Shown here piece after piece: positions 8,863 to 18,629 of a stretch of 53,648 nucleotides of DNA (positions within the stretch are counted from its first letter, which is position 1; each line of letters begins with the position of its first letter). The stretch spans positions 1 through 53,648 of the forward strand of contig NZ_JAFUHT010000071.1 of NCBI RefSeq assembly GCF_017468685.1, given 5' to 3'. This DNA comes from Methanobrevibacter sp. (GTDB lineage Archaea > Methanobacteriota > Methanobacteria > Methanobacteriales > Methanobacteriaceae). Below the pieces are notes generated by a model. That model was not told the origin of the DNA, made no database searches, and saw only the letters and a list, made by a program, of their open reading frames with translations. The position numbers were made by a program, and so were the translations under genes.

Positions 8863-9693
8863 CTAAATTTTAACTTGACGACCTTTTCTGTTTTTGAAAA
8901 ATATTTTTGCATTAATTAATGGCAAGGTCACTATATCCTGTGGTCTGAAAGGTCCATAAACTTTCTCATCAACACCAACAATCGCTCCAATATCATCAAA
9001 AACCAACATTGTAACTAATTCCGTATCCTTAGCAACTTTTTTAGATTCAAAATCATAAAATTCATCCTGCTCATCAAAAGCATTAGGATTATCCTCAATA
9101 TCTTCAACAGGGTTAGGTTTTTGAGGAGGTCTAACTTCTTTTACAATTGGAGTTTCATCTTGTTGTTTAACCTCTTTTACAATAGGTTTTGGTTTTATCT
9201 CTTCTGTTGATTTTTGTACTGTATCAGAAGTTAAAGTATTGGTTTGAGTTTCAATAGGTTTAATTATTGTTGTATGCTCAGTTTTTTCTTTATCATCAGA
9301 AAAGTCCTCAAGAGAAATATTATTTCTATGATTTTTTAAAGTATCTATTAATGAATAATAAAACTTCTCCTCCTCAGGAGTTAGATTCAAAGGAGTGGTG
9401 TCAACTAAATCAAACTGAGGCTTTCCAGTGAATAAATGATAAGACCTATGAATATTAAGCACCGCAGAATTGGTTATTTTAGTTTCTCTTCTTTGACAAA
9501 TATCTGTAGCGATAATTTGAGCTTCTTTAAGAATTGCAGGTGCTTTGGAAAATGGATCACTCATTGCCTGCTGTTTTAACATGTCCATATACTCATGCAT
9601 GTCATTGTAAAAAGTTTCTTCTACACGAGCTAATGTACCATTATTACGTTCTTTTTTCTGAACTTTACGTAGGACTTGATAAAATTGATCCAC
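8863..9693 (-). CDS. DNA replication complex GINS protein, Gins51 type
   Basis: GINS joins MCM and GAN/Cdc45 in the archaeal replicative helicase. The 276-residue product has the helical A domain first (LRKVQKKERNNGTLARVEETFYNDMHEYM..., with TKITNSAVLNIHRSYHLFTG), an acidic Thr/Pro/Lys-rich linker of about 90 residues, and a small beta B domain at the C-terminus (MLVFDDIGAIVGVDEKVYGPFRPQDIVTLP). The A-then-B order marks it as Gins51, not Gins23. It is 54 bases downstream of PCNA. Confidence 0.9.
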   Translation of the reverse strand: MDQFYQVLRKVQKKERNNGTLARVEETFYNDMHEYMDMLKQQAMSDPFSKAPAILKEAQIIATDICQRRETKITNSAVLNIHRSYHLFTGKPQFDLVDTTPLNLTPEEEKFYYSLIDTLKNHRNNISLEDFSDDKEKTEHTTIIKPIETQTNTLTSDTVQKSTEEIKPKPIVKEVKQQDETPIVKEVRPPQKPNPVEDIEDNPNAFDEQDEFYDFESKKVAKDTELVTMLVFDDIGAIVGVDEKVYGPFRPQDIVTLPLINAKIFFKNRKGRQVKI

Positions 9694-9747
9694 TTAATAC
9701 CATCTCTAAAATTAATTTTAAAAATAAAAAAAGATGAACAAATGAAA

Positions 9748-10482
9748 TTAATCATCTTGTTCTAATCTAGGAGCAAGTAAGAAACTTAGTTTACCATCAC
9801 CGGTTACCATATTAAGGGTTAAACTTAATGGCATGTCAGTACCTAAACTAATTTCTGCTTCCTCTGAAAATTTATCTGCTTTGAGCATTTCTCTGATTTT
9901 ATCTAAAGAGAATAATGCTTTTTCATGTGATTGAATATTTTCTCCGTGAAGGTACTTGATACTTGCATCACCGAATTCACCGTCTGCAGATGCAATGAAG
10001 TAGTCTTCATCAACTTGTAAAGCAATTTTATCAGAGAATATATCAATATCGTTAATACAATCTTTTAGAATTGAGAAACGTACTTTGAATGTTGTTGGAT
10101 GTGAAATTTGTGGAGGAGTTGGATTATCATATTCAATATCAATTAATCTGATTTTGAATGTTCTTGTTGCATCTCCTTCAAAAGTAATGATGAAATTACC
10201 TTCATCCAAAGACATTAATACTCTATCCTGAGATTTAGCACGTTTAAGTACTCTCATAAATTCATCAGTGTCAATATTAATCTTTTCAGGAACATCACAA
10301 ATATATTCGTCAAATAAACTAGCTTTTAGTTCTAAATGTACGAAAGTTATGTGACTACGGTCTAAGGCATCTAATCTCATGCCTTCACTATCAGTTTGAA
10401 TTTGTACTTCATCAACAATTGATGAAATAGCATCAAAACTGGTTTTTAATATACTAGAATCACTTAATTCTGCTTTAAACAT
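9748..10482 (-). CDS. pcn: DNA polymerase sliding clamp (PCNA)
   Basis: PCNA forms the homotrimeric clamp for DNA polymerases, FEN1, ligase and repair nucleases. The 244-residue protein has the two-domain clamp pattern: [24 protein letters not shown] at the start, [16 protein letters not shown], an interdomain region near residue 120, and the C-terminal [13 protein letters not shown]. The binding site AGAGGATT precedes the ATG. It heads PCNA-Gins51; endonuclease Q, a PCNA-stimulated enzyme, is encoded 4 kb downstream on the same strand. Confidence 0.97.
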   Translation of the reverse strand: MFKAELSDSSILKTSFDAISSIVDEVQIQTDSEGMRLDALDRSHITFVHLELKASLFDEYICDVPEKINIDTDEFMRVLKRAKSQDRVLMSLDEGNFIITFEGDATRTFKIRLIDIEYDNPTPPQISHPTTFKVRFSILKDCINDIDIFSDKIALQVDEDYFIASADGEFGDASIKYLHGENIQSHEKALFSLDKIREMLKADKFSEEAEISLGTDMPLSLTLNMVTGDGKLSFLLAPRLEQDD

Positions 10483-10554
10483 AAATAATCCTCTTATTAA
10501 TAATATATTTATATTTATTTTTTTACATATAATAAGTTTATGTTTTTGGAAAAA

Positions 10555-11328
10555 TCATTCATTAGATGCTTTTTTCATGCTTGAAACATAATTCTTCAAA
10601 TGTTCAGTTGCATCTTCACCATACTCTTCAATGATTTTAACGATTGCACTACCTACAATTACACCATCGGCAATGCCACCTATATTTTTAGCCTGTTCAG
10701 GAGTATTAATACCAAAACCAACTGCCAATGGTAAATCAGTTACCTCACGAATGTCTTGTAAAATTGAATTTAAATCTGTTTTGATTTCAGATCTCATTCC
10801 AGTAACTCCCAATGAGGATACAACATAGATAAAACCACTTGCATCATTTGCAATCATCTGAATTCTTTGCTTTGAAGTAGGTGCGATTAATGAAATTACA
10901 TCAACATCATTCCTGCGAGCAATGTCTAAAATTTCACCTTTTTCTTCATATGGCAAATCCGGAGAAATTATACCGTCAATGCCTAATTCATTACATTTTT
11001 CAAAGAATTTTTCATAACCATAAAAGAAAACAGGATTAATATATGTTAAAAATACCAATGGAATATCAGTTTTTTCACGCACTTTCCTAACGATTTCAAA
11101 AACATCATCAGTTGTTGTGTTATGCTTTAATGCTCTTACATTAGCTTCTTGAATGACTACACCCTCAGCCATAGGATCAGAAAATGGAATTCCTATTTCA
11201 ACCAAGTCACATCCTGCCTCTTCCATTGCCAAAATAAATTCAACTGTTTTTTCGACTGTAGGATCGCCTGCAGTTAAAAATCCTATGAATGCAGTTCCAT
11301 TTTTAAATGCGTTAGCTATTTTACTCAT
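10555..11328 (-). CDS. trpA: Tryptophan synthase, alpha subunit
   Basis: TrpA cleaves indole-3-glycerol phosphate to indole and glyceraldehyde 3-phosphate; indole is channelled to TrpB. At 257 residues it has [13 protein letters not shown], the [15 protein letters not shown] signature with its catalytic Glu, and the phosphate-binding [11 protein letters not shown] and [10 protein letters not shown]. It overlaps the trpB end by 8 bases and is the last trp gene. Confidence 0.97.
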   Translation of the reverse strand: MSKIANAFKNGTAFIGFLTAGDPTVEKTVEFILAMEEAGCDLVEIGIPFSDPMAEGVVIQEANVRALKHNTTTDDVFEIVRKVREKTDIPLVFLTYINPVFFYGYEKFFEKCNELGIDGIISPDLPYEEKGEILDIARRNDVDVISLIAPTSKQRIQMIANDASGFIYVVSSLGVTGMRSEIKTDLNSILQDIREVTDLPLAVGFGINTPEQAKNIGGIADGVIVGSAIVKIIEEYGEDATEHLKNYVSSMKKASNE

Positions 11329-12505
11329 TTAACTCAACTCCCCTATACTCTGCAATTGATCTGACATCTTTATCTCCTCTTCCAGATAAACAAATCATAA
11401 TAATATCATCTTTATCCATTTTAGGAGCTATTTTCATTGCATATGCCACTGCATGAGCGCTTTCAATAGCTGGAATTATTCCTTCCATTCTTGATAAGTA
11501 TTCAAATGCATTAACAGCCTCTTCATCTGTAACTGGAACATACTCTGCTCTTCCAGAATCTCTTAAATAAGCATGTTCAGGTCCAACACCCGGATAATCA
11601 AGACCCGCAGACACTGAGTATACCGGTGCAATTTGTCCATAATTGCTTTGATTGAAAATTGATTTCATTCCATGAAATATTCCAATTTTTCCTTTTGTTA
11701 GCGCAGCAGCATTATATGGAGTGTCAATTCCTTTTCCACCTGCTTCACAACCGATTAATCTAACGTCTTCATCATCTATGAAATTATAAAATGCACCCAT
11801 TGCATTACTTCCACCACCTACACACGCAATTACTGCATTTGGAAGTTTTCCTTCTTTTTCAAGGAATTGTTCACGTGCTTCAGCACTTATTACAGCTTGA
11901 AAATCACGAACCATCATTGGGAACGGATGTGGACCCATTGTTGAACCTATTACATAATTAGTATCATGAACTCTTGCAATCCAATCACGAAATGCATCAT
12001 TTACTGCATCTTTTAAAGTTTTAGTTCCTGATTTGACCGAATGAACTTTAGCGCCCAACAATTCCATCCTATAAACATTTAAAGCTTGTCTTTTTGTATC
12101 CACTTCACCCATAAATACTTCACATTCCATATCAAGCAATGCTGCCGCTGTAGCTGTTGCAACTCCATGTTGACCTGCACCAGTTTCTGCAATCACCCTA
12201 CTTTTACCCATTCTTTTAGCGAGAAGTACCTGTCCTAAAACATTGTTAATCTTATGAGCACCAGTGTGATTTAAATCCTCACGTTTTAAATATATTTTGG
12301 CTCCACCAAGGTCTTCAGTCATTCTTTTAGCATAATATAATAATGATGGCCTTCCAGCATATTCTTTCAACAATGTATTAAGCTCTTCAACAAAATCGGG
12401 ATCATTCATATAATGATTGTACTGTTCTTCCAAGTAAAGCAATTCATTCATTAATGTTTCAGAGATATATTGCCCACCATATTCTCCATATCGTCCTCTA
12501 CTCAA
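11321..12505 (-). CDS. trpB: Tryptophan synthase, beta subunit
   Basis: TrpB is the PLP enzyme condensing indole with serine. The 394-residue protein has the lysine-bearing motif [22 protein letters not shown] and the PLP phosphate loop GGGSNAMG, as in the TrpB1 class that pairs with TrpA. It overlaps trpF by 4 bases and trpA by 8. Confidence 0.98.
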   Translation of the reverse strand: MSRGRYGEYGGQYISETLMNELLYLEEQYNHYMNDPDFVEELNTLLKEYAGRPSLLYYAKRMTEDLGGAKIYLKREDLNHTGAHKINNVLGQVLLAKRMGKSRVIAETGAGQHGVATATAAALLDMECEVFMGEVDTKRQALNVYRMELLGAKVHSVKSGTKTLKDAVNDAFRDWIARVHDTNYVIGSTMGPHPFPMMVRDFQAVISAEAREQFLEKEGKLPNAVIACVGGGSNAMGAFYNFIDDEDVRLIGCEAGGKGIDTPYNAAALTKGKIGIFHGMKSIFNQSNYGQIAPVYSVSAGLDYPGVGPEHAYLRDSGRAEYVPVTDEEAVNAFEYLSRMEGIIPAIESAHAVAYAMKIAPKMDKDDIIMICLSGRGDKDVRSIAEYRGVELNE

Positions 12506-13101
12506 TTTATAACCTCCATAATTTTTTTAATTTTATTTTCATCTTTAAATCCGTCAGTTTCAAGACTTGAACTTAAATCAACTGCATAAGGATTAAACTC
12601 TTTAATTGCATCACAAACATTAGAAATTGATAATCCTCCTGCCAAGAAAAAGTCCTTTTTCAAATCATTTCTTATTAAATTCCAATCAAAAGTTTTTCCA
12701 CTGCCTTTTCCACTATCAAAAAGTAAATAATCAGCTTTAGAATTGTCATATTTTTTTACATCAATTCCATCATACATTTCAATTGCATTAATTATTTTTA
12801 TTTTATAATTAGTTTTTTCTTTTAGATTCAATATAAATTCTTCACTTTCATTGCCGTGAAGTTGAACAACATCTACAATTCCTTCATCATACAATTCCAA
12901 TATTTCGTTTTCAGGTGAATCTACAAAAACACCTACTGAAAGAATATCTGAGCTCAAATAATCTTTTAATAGCTTAGCTGTTTTGTGTGAAACTTTTCTT
13001 TTTGAATCAGCAAAAACAAAACCTATATAATCAGGTTTATATTTATTTACAATTTCTATATCTTCCAACCGTTTGAGTCCGCAGATTTTGATTTTAACCA
13101 T
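12502..13101 (-). CDS. trpF: Phosphoribosylanthranilate isomerase
   Basis: TrpF performs the Amadori rearrangement of phosphoribosylanthranilate. The 199-residue (beta/alpha)8 protein has the N-terminal [12 protein letters not shown] catalytic Cys motif, [33 protein letters not shown] and the [11 protein letters not shown] phosphate-binding loop. It overlaps trpC by 8 bases. Confidence 0.96.
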   Translation of the reverse strand: MVKIKICGLKRLEDIEIVNKYKPDYIGFVFADSKRKVSHKTAKLLKDYLSSDILSVGVFVDSPENEILELYDEGIVDVVQLHGNESEEFILNLKEKTNYKIKIINAIEMYDGIDVKKYDNSKADYLLFDSGKGSGKTFDWNLIRNDLKKDFFLAGGLSISNVCDAIKEFNPYAVDLSSSLETDGFKDENKIKKIMEVIN

Positions 13102-13870
13102 TTTTCAACTCCGAAATCATAGATTTTTTATCATCACATTTCATTAAAGTTTCGCCTATTAAAACTGCATCAACATTATTTTCTTTTAATCTGGCAACAT
13201 CTTCAGGTGTTTTAATTCCACTTTCAGAAATAAATAAAACATCTCCACTAACACATCTACGTAAGTTGATACTATTTTCAATGTCAACAGTGAAATCTTT
13301 TAAATTTCTATTATTCACACCTATTATTTCAGCACCAACTGTTAACGCACGCATGATTTCATCACCATCGTGTGTTTCCACAATAGCTGAAAGACCTAAT
13401 TGATGAGTTAAATCCAAATATTTCTTTAACTGAACAGTATCCAAAATAGAAACGATCAATAAAATTGCTGAAGCCCCTAATGCTTTTGCTTCCCAAATCA
13501 TATACTCATCAACAACAAAATCCTTTCTCAAAACTGGAATACTAACAGTTTTAGCAATTTCAGATAGATAATCATTAGAGCCTTGGAAAAAATAAGGTTC
13601 AGTTAAAACTGAAATTGCAGAAGCACCAGCCTCTTCATAATCCTTTGCAATATTCAAATAATCAAAATTTTGTGCAATTAAACCTTTTGAGGGAGAAGCT
13701 TTTTTAACCTCTGCGATGATTGATATATCATCACTACTCAAAGCCTTTTTAAATGGGAATTCATTATCAATATCCATTAGTGCAACTTCATTTTTTAAAT
13801 CATCTAATGAAATGATATTTTTTGCCTCTTCCACTCTCTGTTTAGTTTTTTCAACAATTTCATCTAACAT
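13094..13870 (-). CDS. trpC: Indole-3-glycerol phosphate synthase
   Basis: TrpC closes the indole ring. The 258-residue protein carries the signature IIAEVKKASPSKGLI with catalytic Lys, SVLTEPYFFQGS, PVLRKDFVVDEYMIWEAKALGA, IIGVNNRNLKDF and FISESGIKTPEDV. It is not fused to TrpF. It lies 5 bases after trpD. Confidence 0.97.
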   Translation of the reverse strand: MLDEIVEKTKQRVEEAKNIISLDDLKNEVALMDIDNEFPFKKALSSDDISIIAEVKKASPSKGLIAQNFDYLNIAKDYEEAGASAISVLTEPYFFQGSNDYLSEIAKTVSIPVLRKDFVVDEYMIWEAKALGASAILLIVSILDTVQLKKYLDLTHQLGLSAIVETHDGDEIMRALTVGAEIIGVNNRNLKDFTVDIENSINLRRCVSGDVLFISESGIKTPEDVARLKENNVDAVLIGETLMKCDDKKSMISELKNG

Positions 13871-13875
13871 AATAA

Positions 13876-14883
13876 TCAGCTGTTTGTAAATTCTATAAAG
13901 TTTTCAAGTTGTTTTAATGCCTTTCCAGAATCAATAATTTCAGCTGCAAGATCAACTCCATCTCTTAAAGAATCAACTACACCCGCAACATATAATCCAG
14001 CAGCAGAATTTAGTAAAACTGCATTTCTTTTAGGACCTTTTTCACCATTTAAAATTGATAAAGTTATTTGGGCATTTTCATTTGCATCTCCACCAACAAG
14101 GTCCTCTTTAGATGCCAATTCCATTCCAAAATATTCCGGAGATACTTCATAAGACATGGTTTTTCCATCCTTAAGTTCACAAACAAAAGTTTTATCGCTT
14201 GCTGAAATTTCATCCATACCGTCCATTCCATAGACAGACAATGCTGATTTTACACCCAAATTATTTAAAACATCGACTAATGGTTCCACCAAATCCTTTT
14301 CATAAACTCCAAGAACCTGCATTGTGGCTCCTGCAGGATTTGTCAATGGTCCTAGAATATTGAATATTGTCCTAATAGACAATTCTTTACGAACATTTGC
14401 AACATATTTCATTGACAAATGATAATTCTGAGCAAATAAAAAACATATATTATTCTCTTCAAGGCATTTTAAACTTTTTTCAGGTTCGATATTAATATTT
14501 ACACCTAATGCCTCCAATACATCAGCTGCACCACATTTACTGGATGCAGAGCGGTTTCCATGTTTAGCTACAGGAACTCCAGCTGCTGAAATTACTATTG
14601 AAGAAGTGGTTGAAATATTGAATGTATTTGAACCGTCACCACCAGTTCCAACTATCTCTAAAACATCTTTATCGTTTAACAATCTTACACAATGCGCTCT
14701 CATAGCTTCAGCAGATGCAGTGATTTCTTCAATTGTTTCACCTTTCATAGACATCGCTGTTAAATAAGCACTCATTTGAACTTCGCTTGCTTCGCCACTC
14801 ATGATTTCATCCATTGTCTGGTATGCTTCATCATAAGTCAGATCCTGATGTTGATAAACTTTTAAGATTGCTTCTTTAATCAT
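13876..14883 (-). CDS. trpD: Anthranilate phosphoribosyltransferase
   Basis: TrpD transfers phosphoribose from PRPP to anthranilate. The 335-residue protein shows the PRPP loop GTGGDGSNTFNISTTSS, the anthranilate/phosphate motif KHGNRSASSKCGAADVLE and FNILGPLTNPA. It overlaps trpG by 4 bases. Placing trpD third (E-G-D-C-F-B-A) differs from the trpEGCFBAD order described for Methanothermobacter. Confidence 0.97.
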   Translation of the reverse strand: MIKEAILKVYQHQDLTYDEAYQTMDEIMSGEASEVQMSAYLTAMSMKGETIEEITASAEAMRAHCVRLLNDKDVLEIVGTGGDGSNTFNISTTSSIVISAAGVPVAKHGNRSASSKCGAADVLEALGVNINIEPEKSLKCLEENNICFLFAQNYHLSMKYVANVRKELSIRTIFNILGPLTNPAGATMQVLGVYEKDLVEPLVDVLNNLGVKSALSVYGMDGMDEISASDKTFVCELKDGKTMSYEVSPEYFGMELASKEDLVGGDANENAQITLSILNGEKGPKRNAVLLNSAAGLYVAGVVDSLRDGVDLAAEIIDSGKALKQLENFIEFTNS

Positions 14884-15464
14884 AATATACCTCTTTCAAC
14901 TTTTTGTAAGAAATTTTGCATAATTGTTAATCCATCAGATGTTAAAATTGATTCTGGATGGAACTGTAATCCGTAAACATTATAATCCTTGTGTTTTACC
15001 GCCATTACCTCTCTGTCATCTTTGGCTTTAGAAATAATTTCCAAACAATCCGGAAGAGACTCTTCAACTAAACTTAAAGAATGATATCTTCCCACAGTTA
15101 TTTCACTTGGAAGCCCTTTGAAAATAAAATCATAATCAAGAGAAATATTTGATGACTTACCATGCATTAATCTTTTTGCATGAGAAACTTCACCGCCAAA
15201 TGCAGTGCAAATTGCCTGATGACCTAAACAAACTCCCAAAATAGGAATTTTATCATGAAATTCTTTTACTAAACCAACACAGATTCCCGCATTTTCAGGC
15301 TTTCCAGGCCCAGGTGACAATATAATACAATCCGGATTTAAATCATTAACTTCCTCAATTGTTATTTTATCATTTCTTGAAACCTTAATATCTGAGTTTA
15401 CCTCACCAATTAGCTGATAGAGATTATATGAAAAACTGTCGTAATTGTCAATTAAAAGAATCAT
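14880..15464 (-). CDS. trpG: Anthranilate synthase, glutamine amidotransferase subunit
   Basis: TrpG supplies ammonia from glutamine to TrpE. The 194 residues contain LIDNYDSFSYNLYQ, LSPGPGKPENAG, the nucleophile elbow GVCLGHQAI and the catalytic His/Glu motif YGLQFHPESIL. It is not fused to TrpD or TrpE. It overlaps trpE by 4 bases (ATGA). Confidence 0.97.
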   Translation of the reverse strand: MILLIDNYDSFSYNLYQLIGEVNSDIKVSRNDKITIEEVNDLNPDCIILSPGPGKPENAGICVGLVKEFHDKIPILGVCLGHQAICTAFGGEVSHAKRLMHGKSSNISLDYDFIFKGLPSEITVGRYHSLSLVEESLPDCLEIISKAKDDREVMAVKHKDYNVYGLQFHPESILTSDGLTIMQNFLQKVERGIL

Positions 15465-16957
15465 TGTAACCCTCCATTTGCAATTTCTAAAGCATCAATT
15501 ACTGCTGCTGCTTTGTTTAAGCATTCTTCAAATTCCTTTTCAGGTACGCTGTCTGCCACAATACCTGCTCCTGAACGGATAAATACCTTGTTATTTCTTG
15601 CAAAAGCTATTCTTATAGAGATACAGGTATCAATATTTCCGCTCAAATCAACATATCCAATTGCTCCACCATAAATTCCCCTCTTATTGTCTTCAAGCTC
15701 ATTTATGATTTCACATGCCCTTATTTTTGGAGCTCCGGATAATGTTCCTGCCGGCAAAATTGAGTCAATTGCTGCAAGTGAATCCAAATCCTTTCTCAGT
15801 TTTCCAGTTACTGTTGAACCAATGTGCATCACATGTGAAAACCTTTCGATTGAAAGGTATTTTTCAACTTTAACAGAACCTATTTCCGAAATCCTACCAA
15901 TGTCATTTCGTCCAAGATCAACCAACATATTGTGTTCAGCCAACTCTTTTTCATCAGCAAGTAATTCCTGCTCCAGTTTTAAGTCTTCATCATCTGTTTT
16001 TCCACGAGGTCTTGTACCGGCAAGAGGAAATGTGTATAATGTATTGTTGTTCAATTTAACTAAAGTTTCAGGAGACGCACCGGCAATTTCTATATCATCA
16101 CTGGAGAAATAAAACATGTATGGGGACGGATTGGTAGTTCTTAAAACCCTGTAAGTATCAAAAAGACTTCCTGAAATATCTGCTTCAATTCTGTTGGAAA
16201 GAACAACCTGGAATATATCTCCTTCATAAATATAATTTTTAGCTTTATTGACCATGTCACAATATTTTTCACGAGAAAATGCTGGTTTAAAATCGGATTT
16301 TAATTTTAATGGTTCGATATCAATTTTTTTACCGTTTTTTATTAAATCTGCAATTTCAATTAACTGCTTACATGCTTCATCATAATTTTTTTCCAAATCA
16401 TCAGTTTTTATGTTAACTATTAGGATTATTTTTTGCTTAAAATTATCAAAAGCTATGACTTTGTCGAACATCATTAAATCCATATCTTTAAACTGATCTT
16501 GGTTTTCAGCATCAAGATTAAGACTTGGTTCAGCATATTTGATATAATCATATGCAAAATAACCTACAAATCCTCCTGTAAATGATGGAAGGTAATCTAA
16601 TTTTGGAGATTTGTTCTTTTTAATCAATTCTTTTAGAATTTCACCAGGATTATTGGTCTCAATAGTGGTTTCATCATCGGTCAATTCATTGAAATCCTTA
16701 TCTCCCTTAATATTTACAACAGAATTTTGACATGTGATTTCTAAAAGAGGGTCAAAGCCTAAAAATGAATATCTTCCCCATTTTTGTGAATCTTCAACAC
16801 TTTCAAGCATGTACGTATGTTTACTTATTCCTTTTAAAATCCTTAATACTTCTATAGGAGTTGCTATATCTGAAAATAGCTCATAAGATATAGGTATTCT
16901 TTTATACTCCTTGTTTTTTGCTAATTTTTTTACTTCATCTAAACTTGGGGAAAACAT
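15461..16957 (-). CDS. trpE: Anthranilate synthase, component I
   Basis: TrpE makes anthranilate from chorismate. The chosen start, ATG 16957, follows the binding site GTGAT; a longer frame back to 16984 would run into the promoter. The product is about 498 residues. YMLESVEDSQKWGRYSFLG near the N-terminus contains the LLES-like element tied to tryptophan feedback inhibition. The catalytic half has GRNDIGRISEIGSV, HVMHIGSTVTG, LPAGTLSGAPKIRA and IRSGAGIVADS. It is the first gene of trpEGDCFBA. Confidence 0.97.
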   Translation of the reverse strand: MFSPSLDEVKKLAKNKEYKRIPISYELFSDIATPIEVLRILKGISKHTYMLESVEDSQKWGRYSFLGFDPLLEITCQNSVVNIKGDKDFNELTDDETTIETNNPGEILKELIKKNKSPKLDYLPSFTGGFVGYFAYDYIKYAEPSLNLDAENQDQFKDMDLMMFDKVIAFDNFKQKIILIVNIKTDDLEKNYDEACKQLIEIADLIKNGKKIDIEPLKLKSDFKPAFSREKYCDMVNKAKNYIYEGDIFQVVLSNRIEADISGSLFDTYRVLRTTNPSPYMFYFSSDDIEIAGASPETLVKLNNNTLYTFPLAGTRPRGKTDDEDLKLEQELLADEKELAEHNMLVDLGRNDIGRISEIGSVKVEKYLSIERFSHVMHIGSTVTGKLRKDLDSLAAIDSILPAGTLSGAPKIRACEIINELEDNKRGIYGGAIGYVDLSGNIDTCISIRIAFARNNKVFIRSGAGIVADSVPEKEFEECLNKAAAVIDALEIANGGLQ

Positions 16958-16984
16958 TTTTATCACTATAAATATTATATCCAA

Positions 16985-17020
16985 TGTACTATTTAAAACC
17001 TTGTTGTAATAAAATGTACA
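16985..17020 (-). promoter_or_regulatory. trp operon promoter with TGTACA operator-like sites
   Basis: A TATA-like element (minus strand TTTTAAATAG, about 16988-16998) lies about 35 bases before the trpE ATG. A full palindromic TGTACA sits at 17015-17020, about 15 bases upstream of it, inside AATGTACATT, and a five-of-six match (AGTACA on the minus strand, 16985-16990) abuts its downstream edge. TGTACA is the TRP box bound by the repressor TrpY in Methanothermobacter. That the same regulator acts here is inference; no trpY gene is in the window. Confidence 0.6.
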
Positions 17021-17044
17021 TTAAAATTTATTTTAAAAAAAATT

Positions 17045-17443
17045 TTAAAGTTTATCCTGTTCCTGACTAAATTGAATAACAATCTTTTTTATTTCCCTAC
17101 TTTCCAAATAAGGAAGTTTTTCAGTTATTTCACGTTCCAAATCGCTGTTTAACTGTAATCTTTTAGCAACATATTCATCACCCTCAAATTCAGCCCTATA
17201 TTGCTTATTTAAGTTAGAATATTTGGTGATTAAAGGCTGCAAAATTGTTCCGATATCCTTATCCAACTGATCATTAATGATTTTTCTTTTTCTGATTTCA
17301 CTGATGAAACCTACAATTGTAATGAAAAAACCTAAAACAGTAACAGTTAAAGCAGGAACAAAAATCTGCTGATTGTCAATGAAAACAATAGTCAGAACAA
17401 TTCCAATAAAAATTAATACAATACCAATTTTTCTTAAATCCAT
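17045..17443 (-). CDS. Small membrane protein with two N-terminal TM segments, function unknown
   Basis: Not recognised. The 132-residue protein has two adjacent hydrophobic helices (IGIVLIFIGIVLTIVFI and VPALTVTVLGFFITIVGFI), then a charged, helical cytoplasmic part of about 85 residues rich in Lys, Glu and Gln. It lies one base after the CPBP protease gene and is probably in one transcription unit with it and the HTH regulator. Confidence 0.7.
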   Translation of the reverse strand: MDLRKIGIVLIFIGIVLTIVFIDNQQIFVPALTVTVLGFFITIVGFISEIRKRKIINDQLDKDIGTILQPLITKYSNLNKQYRAEFEGDEYVAKRLQLNSDLEREITEKLPYLESREIKKIVIQFSQEQDKL

Positions 17444-17444
17444 A

Positions 17445-18194
17445 TTAAGAATTATTATAATTAATAGTATTTAATTCTTTAATAACGAAATATGAAATTA
17501 TGATAAAAGAACCAATGGCCAAAATTGACATTAATCCAATCACCGCATAATTTGTAAATAATATTTTACCCGAATCGGCAAAAACTATTATCTCAGCAAT
17601 AACATTATTTAAAAAATGGGCAAAAATTGCTACAAAAATATTTTCAGTTTTAAAATATAAAATCGCAACACATAACGCAAAAACAAAAGCGGAAAATATA
17701 CTTCCGAAACCATGAAGCGACGCAAACAACAGTGAGGAGATTAAAATTGCAAAAACTGTAGGAATGATTAGCTGCAATCTGTTAAAAAAAACACCCCTAA
17801 ATATGAGCTCTTCAGAAATCGGAGAAACAATAATAGTTGCAAACAGTCCAGAAGCTAAAAAAGAATTGGAAAGATTAAAAGATGGCATTATATTTAAAAT
17901 ATAATCCGAAAAATATAACATTCCATATGAAAAAAATATATTCAAAACAACTAATGATATCGTCAATTTAACCGTATTGTATTCAAAGACTTCAAAAATA
18001 TCTTTTTTAATTGTAAAAATTTCATTTCTAAGCTTAAATATAAAGTAAAAAATAATGACGATATAAATCCATACAGAATCCATATAAACAATATTTAAAA
18101 CATTTAACATATATTGAATTACAAACAAAATAATTATTAAAGATAGTACCTCTTTTAAAGTAATATTTTTAAGTTTATCGTTAAAATAAGACAT
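17445..18194 (-). CDS. CPBP family intramembrane metalloprotease
   Basis: A CAAX protease/bacteriocin-processing type (Rce1-like) membrane protease. The motifs are EELIFRGVFFNRL (EExxxR), FASLHGFGS (FxxxH) and HFLNNVIAE (HxxxN), set among about seven or eight hydrophobic helices. A longer reading from 18314 would overlap the upstream regulator; the ATG at 18194 (MSYFNDKLKN) gives a normal-looking start and about 249 residues. The substrate is unknown. The neighbouring HTH gene suggests a small regulated unit. Confidence 0.83.
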   Translation of the reverse strand: MSYFNDKLKNITLKEVLSLIIILFVIQYMLNVLNIVYMDSVWIYIVIIFYFIFKLRNEIFTIKKDIFEVFEYNTVKLTISLVVLNIFFSYGMLYFSDYILNIMPSFNLSNSFLASGLFATIIVSPISEELIFRGVFFNRLQLIIPTVFAILISSLLFASLHGFGSIFSAFVFALCVAILYFKTENIFVAIFAHFLNNVIAEIIVFADSGKILFTNYAVIGLMSILAIGSFIIISYFVIKELNTINYNNS

Positions 18195-18285
18195 TTTATC
18201 AATCAAATATTGATTAGTAATGCGAATATACCCTAATCTAAATAGATAACCAAATTTTATTCTTTCCTCTAATAAAATATTACAA

Positions 18286-18489
18286 CTACTCTTCATCACT
18301 AAGCAAAAACACATCTTCTATTGCGTCTTTGCCTAATATTTTTGTTATTTTATAGGCCAATATTAAGGAAGGATTGTAGCGAGCATTTTCCAAAGCGTTA
18401 ACAGTTTGGCGTGTTACACCAGCTAAATCCGCTAATTCTTGTTGAGTTATGCCTTTTTCTTGGCGAAATTGTCGTATTTTTGTTTCCAA
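18286..18489 (-). CDS. Short XRE/Cro-type HTH transcriptional regulator
   Basis: A 67-residue one-domain helix-turn-helix protein: [31 protein letters not shown] is a textbook XRE motif, followed by [17 protein letters not shown]. The start is TTG 18489, because the binding site GGTGAT lies just before it, inside any longer reading. It resembles the YozG/YgzD class of short regulators often found next to CPBP or other membrane genes, as here. Confidence 0.88.
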   Translation of the reverse strand: METKIRQFRQEKGITQQELADLAGVTRQTVNALENARYNPSLILAYKITKILGKDAIEDVFLLSDEE

Positions 18490-18534
18490 ATTATCACCTA
18501 TTATATATGAATTCAATATAATAGTACATATTAA

Positions 18535-18547
18535 TCTTTATATAAAA
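18535..18547 (-). promoter_or_regulatory. TATA box of the HTH/CPBP unit
   Basis: The minus strand reads GTTTTATATAAAG, about 45 bases before the TTG start. It is divergent from the purB promoter; autoregulation from this shared region is plausible but not shown. Confidence 0.5.
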
Positions 18548-18629
18548 CAATATAAATGTTTGCTAAAATATAATACTTTAAACAACAAAAATAAATATTG
18601 TTTATAATAATTATGTGAGTTGATAAAAA

